DNA of 64,000 bases. It comes from Ascarosepion bandense (lineage: Eukaryota; Mollusca; Cephalopoda; Sepiida; Sepiidae). The DNA is taken from the NCBI GenBank assembly GCA_037127315.1, contig JBBBDQ010001935.1:3400001-3464000 (forward strand), given 5' to 3'. The translations under genes were made by a program, and so were the position numbers. Shown one piece after another: positions 1 through 10,045 of this stretch (positions within the stretch are counted from its first letter, which is position 1; the number at the start of each line of letters is the position of its first letter). The notes under the pieces were generated by a model that saw nothing but the letters and a program-made list of their open reading frames with translations, did not search any database and had not been told where the DNA came from.

Positions 1-36
1 TACTTTTTTATATTAGTTTTAATTGTTACTTTTAAA

Positions 37-315
37 TTGAATCTTCATTTAATAATAACAAATACTAAAATAGAACACCCCTATCGAAATACACTGGTAC
101 CAAAAGGAAAAAAAAAAAAAAAAACACCCACAATAAAGTGGAAAATTCTAAAAGAAGCTAAAACATGTAAGTCCTTAAATGAACCATGTTCATTATCTTT
201 ATACGAAAAACTATTTATTATTAAATCCGTTAAGAATAAAAATTTATTAAATAAACGCAACGAAATAAATATCAAATGTAGACATTGTAAATTATTCACA
301 TTAGAAAATGGATAA
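37..315 (+). pseudogene. PLE GIY-YIG endonuclease C-terminal remnant
   Basis: A 92-codon open frame. It resembles the C-terminal part of the endonuclease domain found after the RT in animal PLEs: a segment reading IKWKILKEAKTCKSLNEPC, then CSLSLYEKLFI, LLNKRNEI and CRHCKLFTLEN. In related elements this region follows the catalytic GIY-YIG core, which is not present here. An A-run near 110-124 differs in length from copies 2 and 3, as expected for replication slippage in dead copies. It is not a host gene. Confidence in the PLE assignment comes from the Cys/His-containing pattern CxLCxxEK...LNKRxE...KCRH, recalled from the family rather than searched. Confidence 0.6.
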
Positions 316-871
316 AATCTAAATGAAATAACATGAATAAACCAACAAGTGCTTAAGTAAAATAATCACTGACGAACTATATAAAATAAATTCGAACATA
401 GAATTACTCTTTTAAAATAAATCTTTCTTTTTATTAAAAAAAAACCTTTACAACAAATAAATAAATAAATAAAAAAATTATATTTTAGTTTTAAAAAAAT
501 ATTTTCCTTTTTAAATAAACTTTACAACAAATAAATAAATAGGCTAAAAATGATAAGGAAATTAAAAAAATATAGAATTGGTACTCAATGCGAATACTAC
601 ATCAAAAGTAATAAAACTGAAGGGAAAAGGATAAGATCAGGTTAAAGGTCGGTCAACACCCCGAACATTAAGGAGGGAAAGAGCAATGGAAAGGGTAGGA
701 TGAGGGAGGAAAAAAGAAAAAAAAAGAGAAAAGGATGCTTAGTATGTATTCTTTGGGGTCAAATCACAAATGATTATGCATTCGGATTAGCCAAAAGAAA
801 CGCCTACATACATTCACAGCCAACTAAAGGTTTTCTCATTTAAATGTAAATCATCTGCACAAATAAAATCA

Positions 872-928
872 ACATTGCCTGATGATGAGAATCTATCTCG
901 AAACATAGAAATTTTCGTGTCGCAATGT
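872..928 (+). ncRNA. type I hammerhead ribozyme (PLE-associated)
   Basis: All core parts are present in order. Stem I is ACATTGC (872-878) pairing GCAATGT (922-928). The conserved CTGATGA core is at 879-885. Stem II is GAGA/TCTC (887-890 with 896-899), with one extra U before it. The GAAA box is 900-903. Stem III is ACAT/GTGT (903-906 with 917-920). C921 is the predicted cleavage nucleotide. Stem I is open-ended, so this is type I, the class reported in PLE terminal repeats. The unpaired U at 886 could lower activity; self-cleavage is predicted, not shown. Confidence 0.7.
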
Positions 929-1058
929 ACAATTGATACATAACTATATAATTGTATTAGGCTCTATAATACTCATTATATTGAGCACTCTTTATAATAA
1001 AATAAATGCCAGATCACTCAAAATAAAAAAAAAACCTTGAGTCATCTTCACCTGGAAG

Positions 1059-1117
<59 letters not shown>
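1059..1117. repeat. (TA)n microsatellite
   Basis: About 55 bp of uninterrupted TA directly after PLE tail copy 1. The opposite arm of the inverted repeat also ends in a (TA)n tract (1768-1812). Confidence 0.95.
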
Positions 1118-1119
<2 letters not shown>

Positions 1120-1570
1120 AACGTACAGTTTTAAGGTATGGTATATTTATGCATTAAGCGCACACTATCAGGAACAGAGAGTATGTAAATATAAAAGTGG
1201 ACATTGAAGTTAACACCCAAAGACGATAGTGTGTTTTTATGCTAAAAGCAAACTATTGGCATGACGATTGCGTTTAGCATGAAACACTGTGTCATCTATG
1301 GGTCATTTTTTGTAAATATAAAATACGCTCTATCCCTGGCTTGAATGCATAAAATAGACTGTTGTTTGGGTGTTGACTTCAGTGCCCTCTTCATATATAT
1401 ATAAGTGTTGTTCTGTTTTTACAGTCTGCTTTTGAAGATGACATCCTTTATTAAACTCAGTGTTGGACTAACGTTGCGGAAAAACGTATATTTTTTATTT
1501 TTATAATTATAATTAGTATTATTATTATTATTATTATCGACATCATATTATAATTAGTATTAGTATTAGT

Positions 1571-1572
<2 letters not shown>
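1118..1572. other. AT-rich spacer between inverted PLE tails, with a small inverted repeat
   Basis: No ORF of note. A short inverted repeat is visible: AAGTTAACACCCAAA near 1206 against TTTGGGTGTTGACTT near 1365. Microsatellite ATT/TAT runs begin near 1510. Probably another decayed foldback insertion. Confidence 0.5.
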
Positions 1573-1628
<56 letters not shown>

Positions 1629-1769
1629 CAGGTTCATTTTTTGTGTCGTAGATGGCCGCAGGCCGAGAACGAAATGGTGGTAGTAGGTATTTGGTCAAAT
1701 GAGAGTATAGTGACATGAGGCGATTGGTCTGGGAACTGCTGCTACTATGGGTGTAGGGGGTAAGTATAG

Positions 1770-1812
<43 letters not shown>
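1573..1812. repeat. (TA)n tracts flanking the empty site of the GC hairpin element
   Basis: (AT)n at about 1575-1622 and (TA)n at about 1768-1812 enclose a segment (1623-1767) that is repeated at 3520-3850. Here the sequence runs through TGTCGTAG into ATGGCCGCAGG without interruption; in the other copy a 241-bp hairpin-rich block sits at that point. Confidence 0.8.
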
Positions 1813-1816
<4 letters not shown>

Positions 1817-1828
1817 TGTATCAATTGT

Positions 1829-1885
1829 ACATTGCGACACGAAAATTTCTACGTTTCGAGATAGATTCTCATCATCAGGCAATGT
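1829..1885 (-). ncRNA. type I hammerhead ribozyme, second copy
   Basis: Reverse strand reads ACATTGC-CTGATGA-U-GAGA...TCTC-GAAA, then a stem III of A-U, C-G and G-U pairs, and C before GCAATGT. Stem I is the same 7 bp as in the first copy. It differs from the plus-strand copy at one base in stem III (ACG instead of ACA), a change that keeps a wobble pair. Confidence 0.65.
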
Positions 1886-2446
1886 TGATTTTATTTGTGC
1901 AGATGATTTACATTTAAATGACTAAAACCTTTGGTTTGCTGTGAATGTATGTAGGCGTTTCTTTTGGCTAATCCGAATGCATAATCATTTGTGATTTTAC
2001 CCCAAAGAATACATAGTAACCATCCTTTTCTCTTTTTTTTCTTTTTTCCTCCCTCATCCTAGCCTTTCCCTTGCTCTTTCCTTCCTTAATGTTCGGGGTG
2101 TTGACCTACCTTTAACCTGATCTTATCCTTTTCCCTTCTTTCCCTTCAGTTTTATTACTTTTGATGTAGTATTGGCATTGAGTACCAATTCTATATTTTT
2201 TTAATTTTCTTATCATTTTTAGCCTATTTATTTATTTGTTGTAAAGTTTATTTAAAAAGGAAAATTTTTTTAAAACTAAAATATAATTTTTTTTTATTTA
2301 TTTATTTGTTGTAAAGGTTTTTTTTTAATAAAAAGAAAGATTTATTTTAAAAGAGTAATTATATGTTCGAATTTATTTTATATAGTTCGTCAGTGATTAT
2401 TTTACTTAAGCACTTGTTGGTTTATTCATGTTATTTCATTTAGATT

Positions 2447-2737
2447 TTATCCATTTTCTAATGTGAATAATTTACAATGTCTACATTTGACATTTATTTC
2501 GTTGCGTTTATTTAATAAATTTTTATTCTTAACGGATTTAATAATAAATAGTTTTTCGTATAAAGATAATGAACATGGTTCATTTAAGGACTTACATGTT
2601 TTAGCTTCTTTTAGAATTTTCCACTTTATTGTGGGTGTTTTTTGTTTGTTTGTTTTTTTTTTGTTTCCTTTTGGTACCAGTGTATTTCGATAGGGGTGTT
2701 CTATTTTAGTATTTGTTATTATTAAATGAAGATTCAA
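2447..2737 (-). pseudogene. PLE GIY-YIG endonuclease C-terminal remnant, copy 2
   Basis: A 96-codon minus-strand frame nearly identical to the one at 37-315, with a different length and composition in the poly-A/CAAA stretch. The same conserved pieces (KWKILKEAK, LLNKRNEI, KCRHCK) are visible. It lacks the catalytic N-terminal half of the domain. Confidence 0.55.
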
Positions 2738-2773
2738 TTTAAAAGTAACAATTAAAACTAATATAAAAAAGTA

Positions 2774-3503
2774 GATTTCCTCGATGTAACATTAGATCTA
2801 GAGACAAATATACACGAACCATACAAAAACTAAATACCAATTCTATATACATCCACCCAAAGTCTAACCTCTTGATTTAATAATAACAAATACAAAAATA
2901 GAACACCCCTATCGAAATACACTGGTACCAAAAGGAAACAAAAAAAAAACAAACAAACAAAAAACACCCACAATAAAGTGGAAAATTCTAAAAGAAGCTA
3001 AAACATGTAAGTCCTTAAATGAACCATGTTCATTATCTTTATACGAAAAACTATTTATTATTAAATCCCTTAAGTATAAAAATTTATTAAATAAACGCAA
3101 CGAAATAAATATCAAATGTAGACATTGTAAATTATTCACATTAGAAAATGGATAAAATTTAAATGAAATAACATGAATAAACCAGCAAGTGCTTAAGTAA
3201 AATAATCACTGACGAACTATATAAAATAAATTCGAACATAGAATTACTCTTTTAAAATAAATCTTTCTTTTTATTAAAAAAAAAACCTTTACAACAAATA
3301 AATAAATAAAAAAAAATTATATCTTAGTTTTAAAAAAATCTTTTCCTTTTTAAATAAACTTTACAACAAATAAATAAATAGGCTAAAAATGATAAGGAAA
3401 TTAAAAAAATATAGAATCGGTGCTGAATGCGCATACCATATCAAAAGTAATAAAACTGAAGGGAAAGAAGAGAAAAGGATAAGATCAGGTTAAAGGTAGG
3501 TCA
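2774..3503 (+). mobile_element. Penelope-like element copy 3, internally deleted
   Basis: Begins with a short RT C-terminal fragment: frame 1 reads DFLDVTLDLETNIHEPYK, and after a one-base shift the frame reads IYIHPKSN, matching the thumb-side region of PLE reverse transcriptases. At about 2871 it jumps into the same endonuclease tail as copies 1 and 2 (endonuclease strand +, about 2880-3155), and ends at about 3503, before the hammerhead position. The RT piece is the best evidence that this family is a PLE. A deletion between RT and endonuclease is inferred. Confidence 0.65.
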
Positions 3504-3547
3504 TATTTATATATATATATTAAACAGGTTCATTTTTTGTGTCGTAG

Positions 3548-3788
3548 TTGCCTCGCTGTAACTGCCTTCACACTGTCAGTGCTCTGCCTTCGGGCAGAGC
3601 ACTGACAGGGGGCGCTCTCTGCTTCCGAGCAGAGAGCACAAACCCAGTCGTGGTTCCGCCGAAGGGTAGAACCACGACTCGGTAAAAATAGACAGACATA
3701 TTTTTGGCCCGGCTATATGGCCGGGAATACCCACATTAAAATGACCATGTGTCACATCCGGCCTTGCGTGGGAAGGCTAGTAAATACA
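3548..3788. mobile_element. GC-rich multi-hairpin insertion with 4-bp duplication
   Basis: A 241-bp GC-rich block in AT-rich surroundings. It contains at least four consecutive strong hairpins, including CAGTGCTCTGC-CTTCGG-GCAGAGCACTG, CTCTCTGCTTCCGAGCAGAGAG, GTCGTGGTTC...GAACCACGAC and GGCCCGGC...GCCGGG. Flanks are GTAG at 3544-3547 and 3789-3792, and the same flanking sequence without the block occurs at 1648-1651. It belongs to the same family as the tandem units at 49054-49700 and the copy at 20680-20885. No protein is encoded. Confidence 0.7.
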
Positions 3789-3792
3789 GTAG

Positions 3793-3855
3793 ATGGCCGC
3801 AGGCCGAGAACGAAATGGTGGTAGTAGGTATTTGGTCAAATGAGAGTATATATAC

Positions 3856-3893
<38 letters not shown>

Positions 3894-3904
3894 GTACATA
3901 TACA

Positions 3905-3953
<49 letters not shown>

Positions 3954-3958
3954 TAGAG
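3793..3958. repeat. duplicate of 1652-1708 plus long (TA)n
   Basis: Bases 3793-3850 repeat the sequence following the empty site at 1652. A compound TA/TACA tract of about 100 bp follows. The Tyr/Ile-rich ORFs across it are repeat translations. Confidence 0.85.
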
Positions 3959-4307
3959 AAAATTTTCAAAATTCAAAGGTGTTGGATGTACATTTCGACA
4001 TAGGATCTCTAATAGAGACTCTACATCATGTCAGCGACATTGTTTCTCCAAATGGCGAAGGCCCTGAGTTAGAGGTGGAGGGGTTTTTGGTTAACAAAGA
4101 TCACAAAGTGGAAAAGGACAGAGCTGGCAGTCGCGGGGTTACAGGGTGTTGAAATACTATATTTAGGAAGGGGAGGAATAGGAGTTCATATTTTATAAAG
4201 ATAGACAACTAAATGAGTTAAATTACTTTTTAAAGTTAAGATTTTGGGCTGTTTGAAGAGGTGTATTTAGGCGAGAAGGAATGGATTTCAGTATAAGATT
4301 TCGGATT

Positions 4308-4362
<55 letters not shown>
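3959..4362. other. non-coding sequence with PLE-tail-like motif, then (TA)n
   Basis: No gene. On the minus strand around 3993-4035 there is a decayed motif ending TATGTCGAAATG that resembles other PLE-tail hairpins in this window. A (TA)n tract occupies about 4310-4362. Confidence 0.35.
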
Positions 4363-4365
<3 letters not shown>

Positions 4366-4817
4366 AGCAAGTGTGAAAACAAATCAAAATTTTGACATTT
4401 AAATTATAATATAAAAACCCTCGTAAAAGTAATTCAAAATTAATCTATGTTTGATAGAAGCTTTTCTTCCCTCTTTCTAATCACTAATTAATTAAAACAA
4501 CCATATAGATCTAACTTTTTAACCCTTACATTTTCCGAGCCCATGATTTTAGGTAGCAAGTAATCACAAATTCTGAGTTTGTTTTCCCGATTCCTGAATC
4601 CATCCAATGCCTAAAATTTTCATTTTCGACTTTTTTTTTTTTATCTATCACTTTAGTGGTTCGATCATATCAATAATCAACTTATTGATATCGGGAGAAA
4701 ACTTAAGGGAATCTACAATTATCTATACCTTTAACATACCTTACATGTAACAATTTTTCTATATAAGGTCACTTCCATTCTATCTTTGTGTATTTATATA
4801 TTTTCTTTATAAAGTTT

Positions 4818-4854
<37 letters not shown>

Positions 4855-5399
4855 GAGTGAATATCCAAAATTAGATGAATCATATATTGACTAGATATAA
4901 GAATAGAAAAGAAATTTAGAAATAAAAATTTAATAGACAAAACGGTTTCCAAACTATGATCTAATTAAAAATTAAAAATTAAAAATTTAATTGAAAAAAC
5001 ATATTCTCTAAATCCAAAGTTAAGATTAAATATGCAAACTTACATTAATTATAAAAACTCTGCTTAAATAAAAATAAATAAATATATCCACGCCAACTAC
5101 TATCGGCTCTTCTAAGAAATCCATAAGGATATAGTCTAGTCACTAGATAATTAAAACTTACAACTGTCTAGAAATCAAAGACTCTCATTAATCTACCACT
5201 TAAGAAACACCCTCTCCAAAAATTTCAACGGTCACAGACTTATTCCCCTATCACTAACCCCCATCAACTCCTCTAACAAAACACCCTCTCCAAAAATTCC
5301 AACTGTCAAAGACCTACCCCCCTATCACTAACCTCCACCAACACCTCGAACAAAACTAAATAAATATAAAGAAAAAGGATTTCCAGTACTTTACACAGT
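4363..5399. other. AT-rich DNA, no gene; short tandem duplication at 5211-5350
   Basis: Nothing coding is visible. A ~71-bp unit containing CTCTCCAAAAATTYCAAC and CCTATCACTAACC is present twice at about 5211-5281 and 5282-5350. A (TA)n tract is at about 4820-4852. Confidence 0.5.
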
Positions 5400-5431
5400 C
5401 TGATGAGACATTGAAGTTTCAATGTCGAAAC
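5400..5431 (+). ncRNA. hammerhead-like core with long perfect stem II (incomplete)
   Basis: CTGATGA (5400-5406) is followed by an 8-bp perfect stem, GACATTGA/TCAATGTC (5407-5414 with 5419-5426), then GAAAC (5427-5431). These are the catalytic-core half of a hammerhead. I cannot find a convincing stem I with a NUH cleavage site next to it, so this is scored as a relict or a related PLE-tail hairpin, not a functional ribozyme. Confidence 0.35.
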
Positions 5432-5479
5432 GAACGTACCTTCGGAGCGGATATATATAGAATAATTATGTACATGTTC

Positions 5480-5510
5480 TAAAATATAATTTATAATATA
5501 TATATATGTA

Positions 5511-5575
<65 letters not shown>

Positions 5576-5590
5576 ATATAAATGTATGTA
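5480..5590. repeat. (TG)n microsatellite with TA/TATG edges
   Basis: About 55 bp of pure GT repeat from 5517 to 5573, bordered by TATATA and TATGTATG. Confidence 0.95.
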
Positions 5591-5739
5591 TACATATTAT
5601 TTATAAAAATTCACTTTTTAGACTCCCTCCAATGCAATATTTCCTTTTTCTGCTCCTCCCCTTTTATTCAAGTAGTAGAATTTAAAGTAATTTTATCCCT
5701 ACAATAATAAGACAATATTATTTTAAACGGAAAAAAAAA

Positions 5740-6990
5740 CTTTTGAAAAACTTTCGGCAGAGCCGAATATTACATCATTTTAAATTGAAGTTTTTAAAAT
5801 AAAAACTTTTTCTTCAATCTTTAATTTTAGCTCAATTGATAGCTAAATGATTGAATTTACTATTTTCACTAAGCAAAATACTAGGGTCTATTTCAAACAG
5901 AAGTTATATTTATTGGAATATAGAATTTAGAGATATTTTTTAATTTTGCCATTTTTTGGGGCAATCGACACATTTGTCAACAAAAGTGAATTCACAGTTT
6001 TAAAAATCTTGCATAAATAAAAGATACATCTCTCATACGTTATTTTAAAAAAATAAAAAATTTAAAGTTACTTTAATCTAATTTGAAAAAAAGAATTATT
6101 TGTCTATGGCATGAAATTATAATAAAAATATTTCTTAATCACAATGATCCGACTCGTTTATTTATGCAATAAATTGAAGTGGTAGGCGATGATAGCACCT
6201 ATCAATCAGTCTGGACGTACGGTGACCAAAAGTTGACATAACCCAGTTTAGTATTTCGTAAGGTTAACAACCCTTAAAACATGATCTTTTAACGATAAAT
6301 CTCTTTTAAGTTTCCATAATAAAAGAAAATGTGCAGTTTAATATAATAAAAAAAATTTGAAATTATTTTTTATATTTTAATTCTAAATGATTTGTATGAA
6401 GCTTATGAATTTTTCGATTTGTAAATAAAATCTGTTTTTAATGAATTTATAACCTAACTGGAAGAAATTTAAAAAGATGTTTGAAACTTTAATTAGCAAA
6501 AAAATAAAATAAAATAAAATAAAATAATTAAAACAATTCTTATAAAAATTGATTATTAATCGAAATTTTTTCTTCTTCAGAATATGATATCCTAAAGTTA
6601 TATTATTTATAAAATCAATTAAATTATTTATAAAATCAATTAACTTATTTATAAAATCAATTAAATTTATAAAATCAATTAAAACTCTATCTACATTAAA
6701 AATAGCGTAGTTCTAATGTACTTTTGATTTTACTGTTGCGAGCAGATTTTTGAAAGAATGGTCCTGTAATTAAAAAGAAATTGAGTCCTCCATTTAATTA
6801 ATAAATACAAAAATTGGTACAGATAATGTATTTCTCGAGGTTTTATGCAATAAATTGAAGTGGTAGGTAAGAGATGTAAAAAATATTTTTCAAGATTTTC
6901 TAAAGATAATAAATGCATAAATAATTTTTTTCATTTGAAAATAAGTCTTGACAGTTTCATTAAAATCAGACAATTAGTTGATTAGATAGA
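5740..6990. repeat. old dispersed duplication, copy A
   Basis: Blocks of this region recur in the same order at 15040-16170: the CGACACATTTGT box (5968 and 15250), the ATAAAATATACATCT-like box, TAGCATGAAATT (6109 and 15376), the TTTGAAACTTTA box (6480 and 15747), and the AAATATTTTT...AAGATTTT stretch (6875 and 16048). Identity is patchy with many indels. A short internal duplication, ATGCAATAAATTGAAGTGG, occurs near 6163 and 6845. No ORF is recognised; the most likely source is an ancient transposon. Confidence 0.55.
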
Positions 6991-6993
6991 TCT

Positions 6994-7476
6994 ATCTATC
7001 GCCCGGTTCACACTCCACCCACGTCTATTGAACAGATTAAGAGGCTCATCCCTTGTTCCCTGTTTAGGATGTGGTTTCCGGCTCTCTCTTTTCCAATCTT
7101 CTCACTTTGGTTTCTTTTTTTTTTTTCAGTTGGAGTAGATAGACTCCACTATCACCCGGTTCACAGTCCACCCACGTCTATTGAACAGGTGAAGAGGCTC
7201 ATCCCTTGTTTCCTGCTTAGGATGTGGTTTCCGGCTTTCTCTTTTCCAATCTTCTCACTTTGGTTTCTTTTTTTTTTTTTTCAGTTGGAGTAGATAGACT
7301 CCACTATCACCCGGTTCACAGTCCACCCACGTCTATTGAACAGGTGAAGAGGCTCATCCCTTGTTTCCTGCTTAGGATGTGGTTTCCGGCTTTCTCTTTT
7401 CCAATCTTTTCACTCTTACGTAGCCCCCTGCGCTTCAGTGGCGTTACCGCCTTGCTCGGGGTGATATGATTAAAAA
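6994..7476 (+). mobile_element. CR1/Jockey-like LINE 3' tail with three 3'UTR repeat units
   Basis: Three ~154-bp units marked by GAGGCTCATCCCTTGTT at about 7041, 7194 and 7349 are followed by TAGCCCCCTGCGCTTCAGTG, GCCTTGCTCGGGGTGA and an A-run at 7470. The same unit and the same end occur inverted at 11485-11672 and 55023-56557, and the same end type follows recognisable LINE C-termini at 60600-61232 and 62475-63160. The two Phe/Leu-rich ORFs here come from the repeat units. Confidence 0.7.
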
Positions 7477-7589
7477 AAAATGTATGCATATGAATATATT
7501 TACATCAAATAATACTAAAAGAAAATTAAAACAGAAAGATAAATAAAAATAAACAATTAAATACATAAATAATAACTAAAAAAGGAAAA

Positions 7590-8345
7590 GTAATAGAGGG
7601 TTCATGCTTGTCTGGGTCTAAATATTTAAGCAGATATTTATTTTTGTTTTGCATATAGTCGTTAATTTTTTTGTTTTTTTTTTGTTTAATATATTAGGTT
7701 TATTCATTATTTTTTTTTAAGATAACAAGTTTTTTTTTCAAAACATAGGTTACATCTATTTACTATTTCATTATAAGTTCTAGCGTTGATGTTCCAGGTA
7801 ATATTTGGGTTTTTGTTTTTTTTTAATTGCCAAAAATATTTGAAGAAAGGAGTCATATTCTTTTATTTATTATTATTTAAAGTCAGTTTATGGCTACAGA
7901 ATCGGAATTTCCATTGATTCTTTTTTTGACCAACATAATATTTAACAACACCTTCAGAATGGATGCTAACTTAGTAAATTATACATTCAGTCATGCATGA
8001 CCCATTAAGTGGGCTGATCGTGTTTTTTCGGCAGTTACAGTTATTTTTGGTAGGGTTACTGTTATTGATAGTGGAGTTAATTTTATTCTTTCGCAGCTTG
8101 GGCATGTTTCATTTAATATTATACTGATATGCTCTGAAATATATTTATCAAAGTTCTTAATGCAACGATAACCAAGCTTAACATTGTTTTGTTGAAAATA
8201 TTTTTAGTGCAGGAGAATGGTTGAAATGTTTGTGAATTAAATTTTGGATAATTTTTTCGATGTTTGTTTTGCCGTTATGACTAAAAGGTGAGTTAAACCA
8301 TCTGATGTTACGTTTGCATGATTATAAGGAAAATTGCGCTACTCT
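7590..8345 (-). pseudogene. degenerate Penelope-like element: RT C-terminus and GIY-YIG endonuclease
   Basis: The minus strand, read with several stops and frameshifts, gives an ordered PLE pattern: MPKLRKNKINSTINN near 8110, then CNCRKNTISPLNGSC, then KYYVGQKK (GIY-YIG-like YxVG), YFWQLKK, TWNINARTYNE, CNLCFEKKLVIL and an LNK-like end. This matches the layout of PLEs in which a Cys-rich linker precedes the endonuclease. The later part corresponds to the remnants at 37-315, but the sequence is much more diverged and represents an older or different PLE family. No intact ORF survives. Confidence 0.6.
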
Positions 8346-8501
8346 CGCAAGTCTCGATAAGAAACCTAAAACAAGGATGTACCAATCATCAAAAAAGCTA
8401 AAATTTCACAATGTGGCAAATCAGGGAATAAAAAAAAGATACAAAAATCTACGCCAAGTGGGTTGACTTAAAATCCAACAGACACCAAAGCTTCTAATAT
8501 A

Positions 8502-9410
8502 CAAGGTAACCAAAACAGTTTTGTCCGTTTTTAAAGGAAAAAACAAACAACAAAAAAAAAAACGCTTCACAGTATGTGTAACTTATATTTAGTCTCCGAA
8601 GTAATCGCCAACGGCATCCAACACCTTCTGCCAACGTGTCTCCAGCTGTTCGATGCCCTTGCGGTAGAACTCAGGGGGTTTTGGCGCAAAGAAGTCCGTG
8701 AGGGCTTTGCGCAAGTCTGCTTTATTGGTGAAGGATTTTCCACGAAGATGATTATCCAGGGATTGGAAAAGGTGTAATCAGATGGTACAAGTTTAGGTAA
8801 ACAAGGTGGATGGCACAAAGTCTCTCACCCAAGTTGCTGTACGGTATCCCTGACCACACGCATGACATGCGGCCTGGCGTTGTCATGGAGGAAAAGCACA
8901 CCTTTGCTATTCACCAGTGCTAGCTCCTTCTGGCGCAATGCCTGTTGAACACGTTTCAATTGCTGCGTGTATAGGTCTCCAGTTACCGTTTGGCCCATAA
9001 TTTTGCGTCCTTTAGGATTCTGTCATTCAAAACCTGTGGTCGTCCACTGCGAGGCTCATCATGGAGAGACAAATCTCCCGACTTGAATTTTCGAATCCAG
9101 CGCCTTGCAGTACGTTCATCTACAGCACTATCCTCAAATGCTTGACATATGCGGCGACTTTATGCAGTTGCTGATAATCCCACTTTAAAGTCGTAAAGCA
9201 AAGAGCCCCGAACGAGATCTCTAGACTTCCATCCTTCTCACAACTGCCCGGCTTATAACTGATGGCCGGGCACGGTGTGCGTGTTTTTTTATAACGTCTG
9301 ATGGTCCTACTTCCAGCTGTCCGAATTTGAAAACAATTGCTATTTCGTATATTTTTCAACTTCATTCAATGACTAATAAAAAAAACGGACAGAATTTTTT
9401 GATTACCTTG
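8502..9410 (-). mobile_element. mariner-family DNA transposon, internally deleted
   Basis: Terminal inverted repeats of about 30 bp (CAAGGTAACCAAAACAG... at 8502, and ...TTGATTACCTTG ending 9410) are flanked by TA on both sides, as expected for Tc1/mariner insertion. The minus strand carries mariner transposase pieces: [53 protein letters not shown] and PKPPEFYRKGIEQLETRW. The spacing between the second and third catalytic Asp (HDN to SDY) is 34 residues, the D34D signature. At 909 bp it is shorter than full mariner elements (~1.3 kb). The sequence jumps from NDRIL to [12 protein letters not shown], removing the first catalytic Asp region, and stops and frameshifts are present. It cannot encode active transposase but keeps both ends. 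Confidence 0.9.
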
Positions 9411-9626
9411 TAAAAGTCAAGAACAAATTAACAAATTGTTTCGTTGATCTCTGGCTGTTAAATCCGATTAGGTTATTGAATTTATTCCCCGTCTTATCCC
9501 CCCGCCCCCACCCCCAAAAAATTCAAAAGCACTTTCATTAGAGAAAGTTTAGTCCTTCATTCCAACCTCAAGAAGCAGCACACATCTGCAAAACAAAACG
9601 CGCCGATAAAAACTTTTCTACTTTGT

Positions 9627-9669
<43 letters not shown>

Positions 9670-9780
9670 ATGCAGTGTGGGTATAGAAGAATCCAAAGGA
9701 GTGTCCTGTATATAAAGTGGTAGGATAACTCTCTAAGAGAGCCCTAAATATATATGTATATAAATACATATAGCGAAAAT
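9411..9780. other. intergenic, (TA)n at 9630-9667
   Basis: No gene or recognised element. A C-run (CCCCCCGCCCCCACCCCC) lies near 9500. Confidence 0.4.
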
Positions 9781-9994
9781 ATAAGAAAAATTAAGGCAGA
9801 CACGTTATTTCATGGTAAATCGGGTGTTTAGGCCTATTTCAGGCAAACCATCATCAGCTTCCGTCTTTATTGTACAAATGATTTTACACGAATGAAAATC
9901 CTTTGTACAATAAAGACGGAAACTGATGATGGTTCGCCTGAAATAGGCCTAAACTCCCGATTTACCATGAAATAACGTGTCTATCTTAATTTTT

Positions 9995-10000
<6 letters not shown>
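9781..10000. repeat. foldback element, 98-bp arms with 23-bp loop
   Basis: Left arm 9781-9878 and right arm 9902-10000 are near-perfect reverse complements. The right arm reads CTGATGATGGTTCGCCTGAAA, a hammerhead-like core order (CTGATGA ... GAAA), and the left arm has its complement. Flanking stems do not complete a hammerhead, so this is treated as a PLE-tail-like foldback. Confidence 0.7.

Positions 10001-10045
<45 letters not shown>

Larger units (their letters stand above)
1..1058 (+). mobile_element. Penelope-like element tail, copy 1
   Basis: The first of three related copies of one element end. It holds the end of a GIY-YIG endonuclease ORF (37-315), about 550 bp of AT-rich 3' sequence and a hammerhead ribozyme (872-928), and ends near a (TA)n tract. 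Bases 1-950 match the reverse complement of 1813-2773, and the homology is still running at the left window edge, so the element continues outside. Assignment to Penelope-like elements (PLEs) rests on the endonuclease remnant, on an RT-type fragment beside copy 3, and on the known association of type I hammerheads with PLE terminal repeats. Confidence 0.7.
1813..2773 (-). mobile_element. Penelope-like element tail, copy 2 (inverted)
   Basis: Reverse-complement copy of 1-950 with only a few percent visible differences. It carries the same endonuclease remnant (2447-2737) and hammerhead (1829-1885). Copies 1 and 2 are arranged so that their ribozyme ends face each other across 1060-1812. Inverted terminal arrangements are common for PLEs. 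Confidence 0.7.

Noticed and set aside
8574..8777. 67-aa plus-strand ORF
   Set aside because: It lies antisense to the mariner transposase C-terminus and is a shadow of it.
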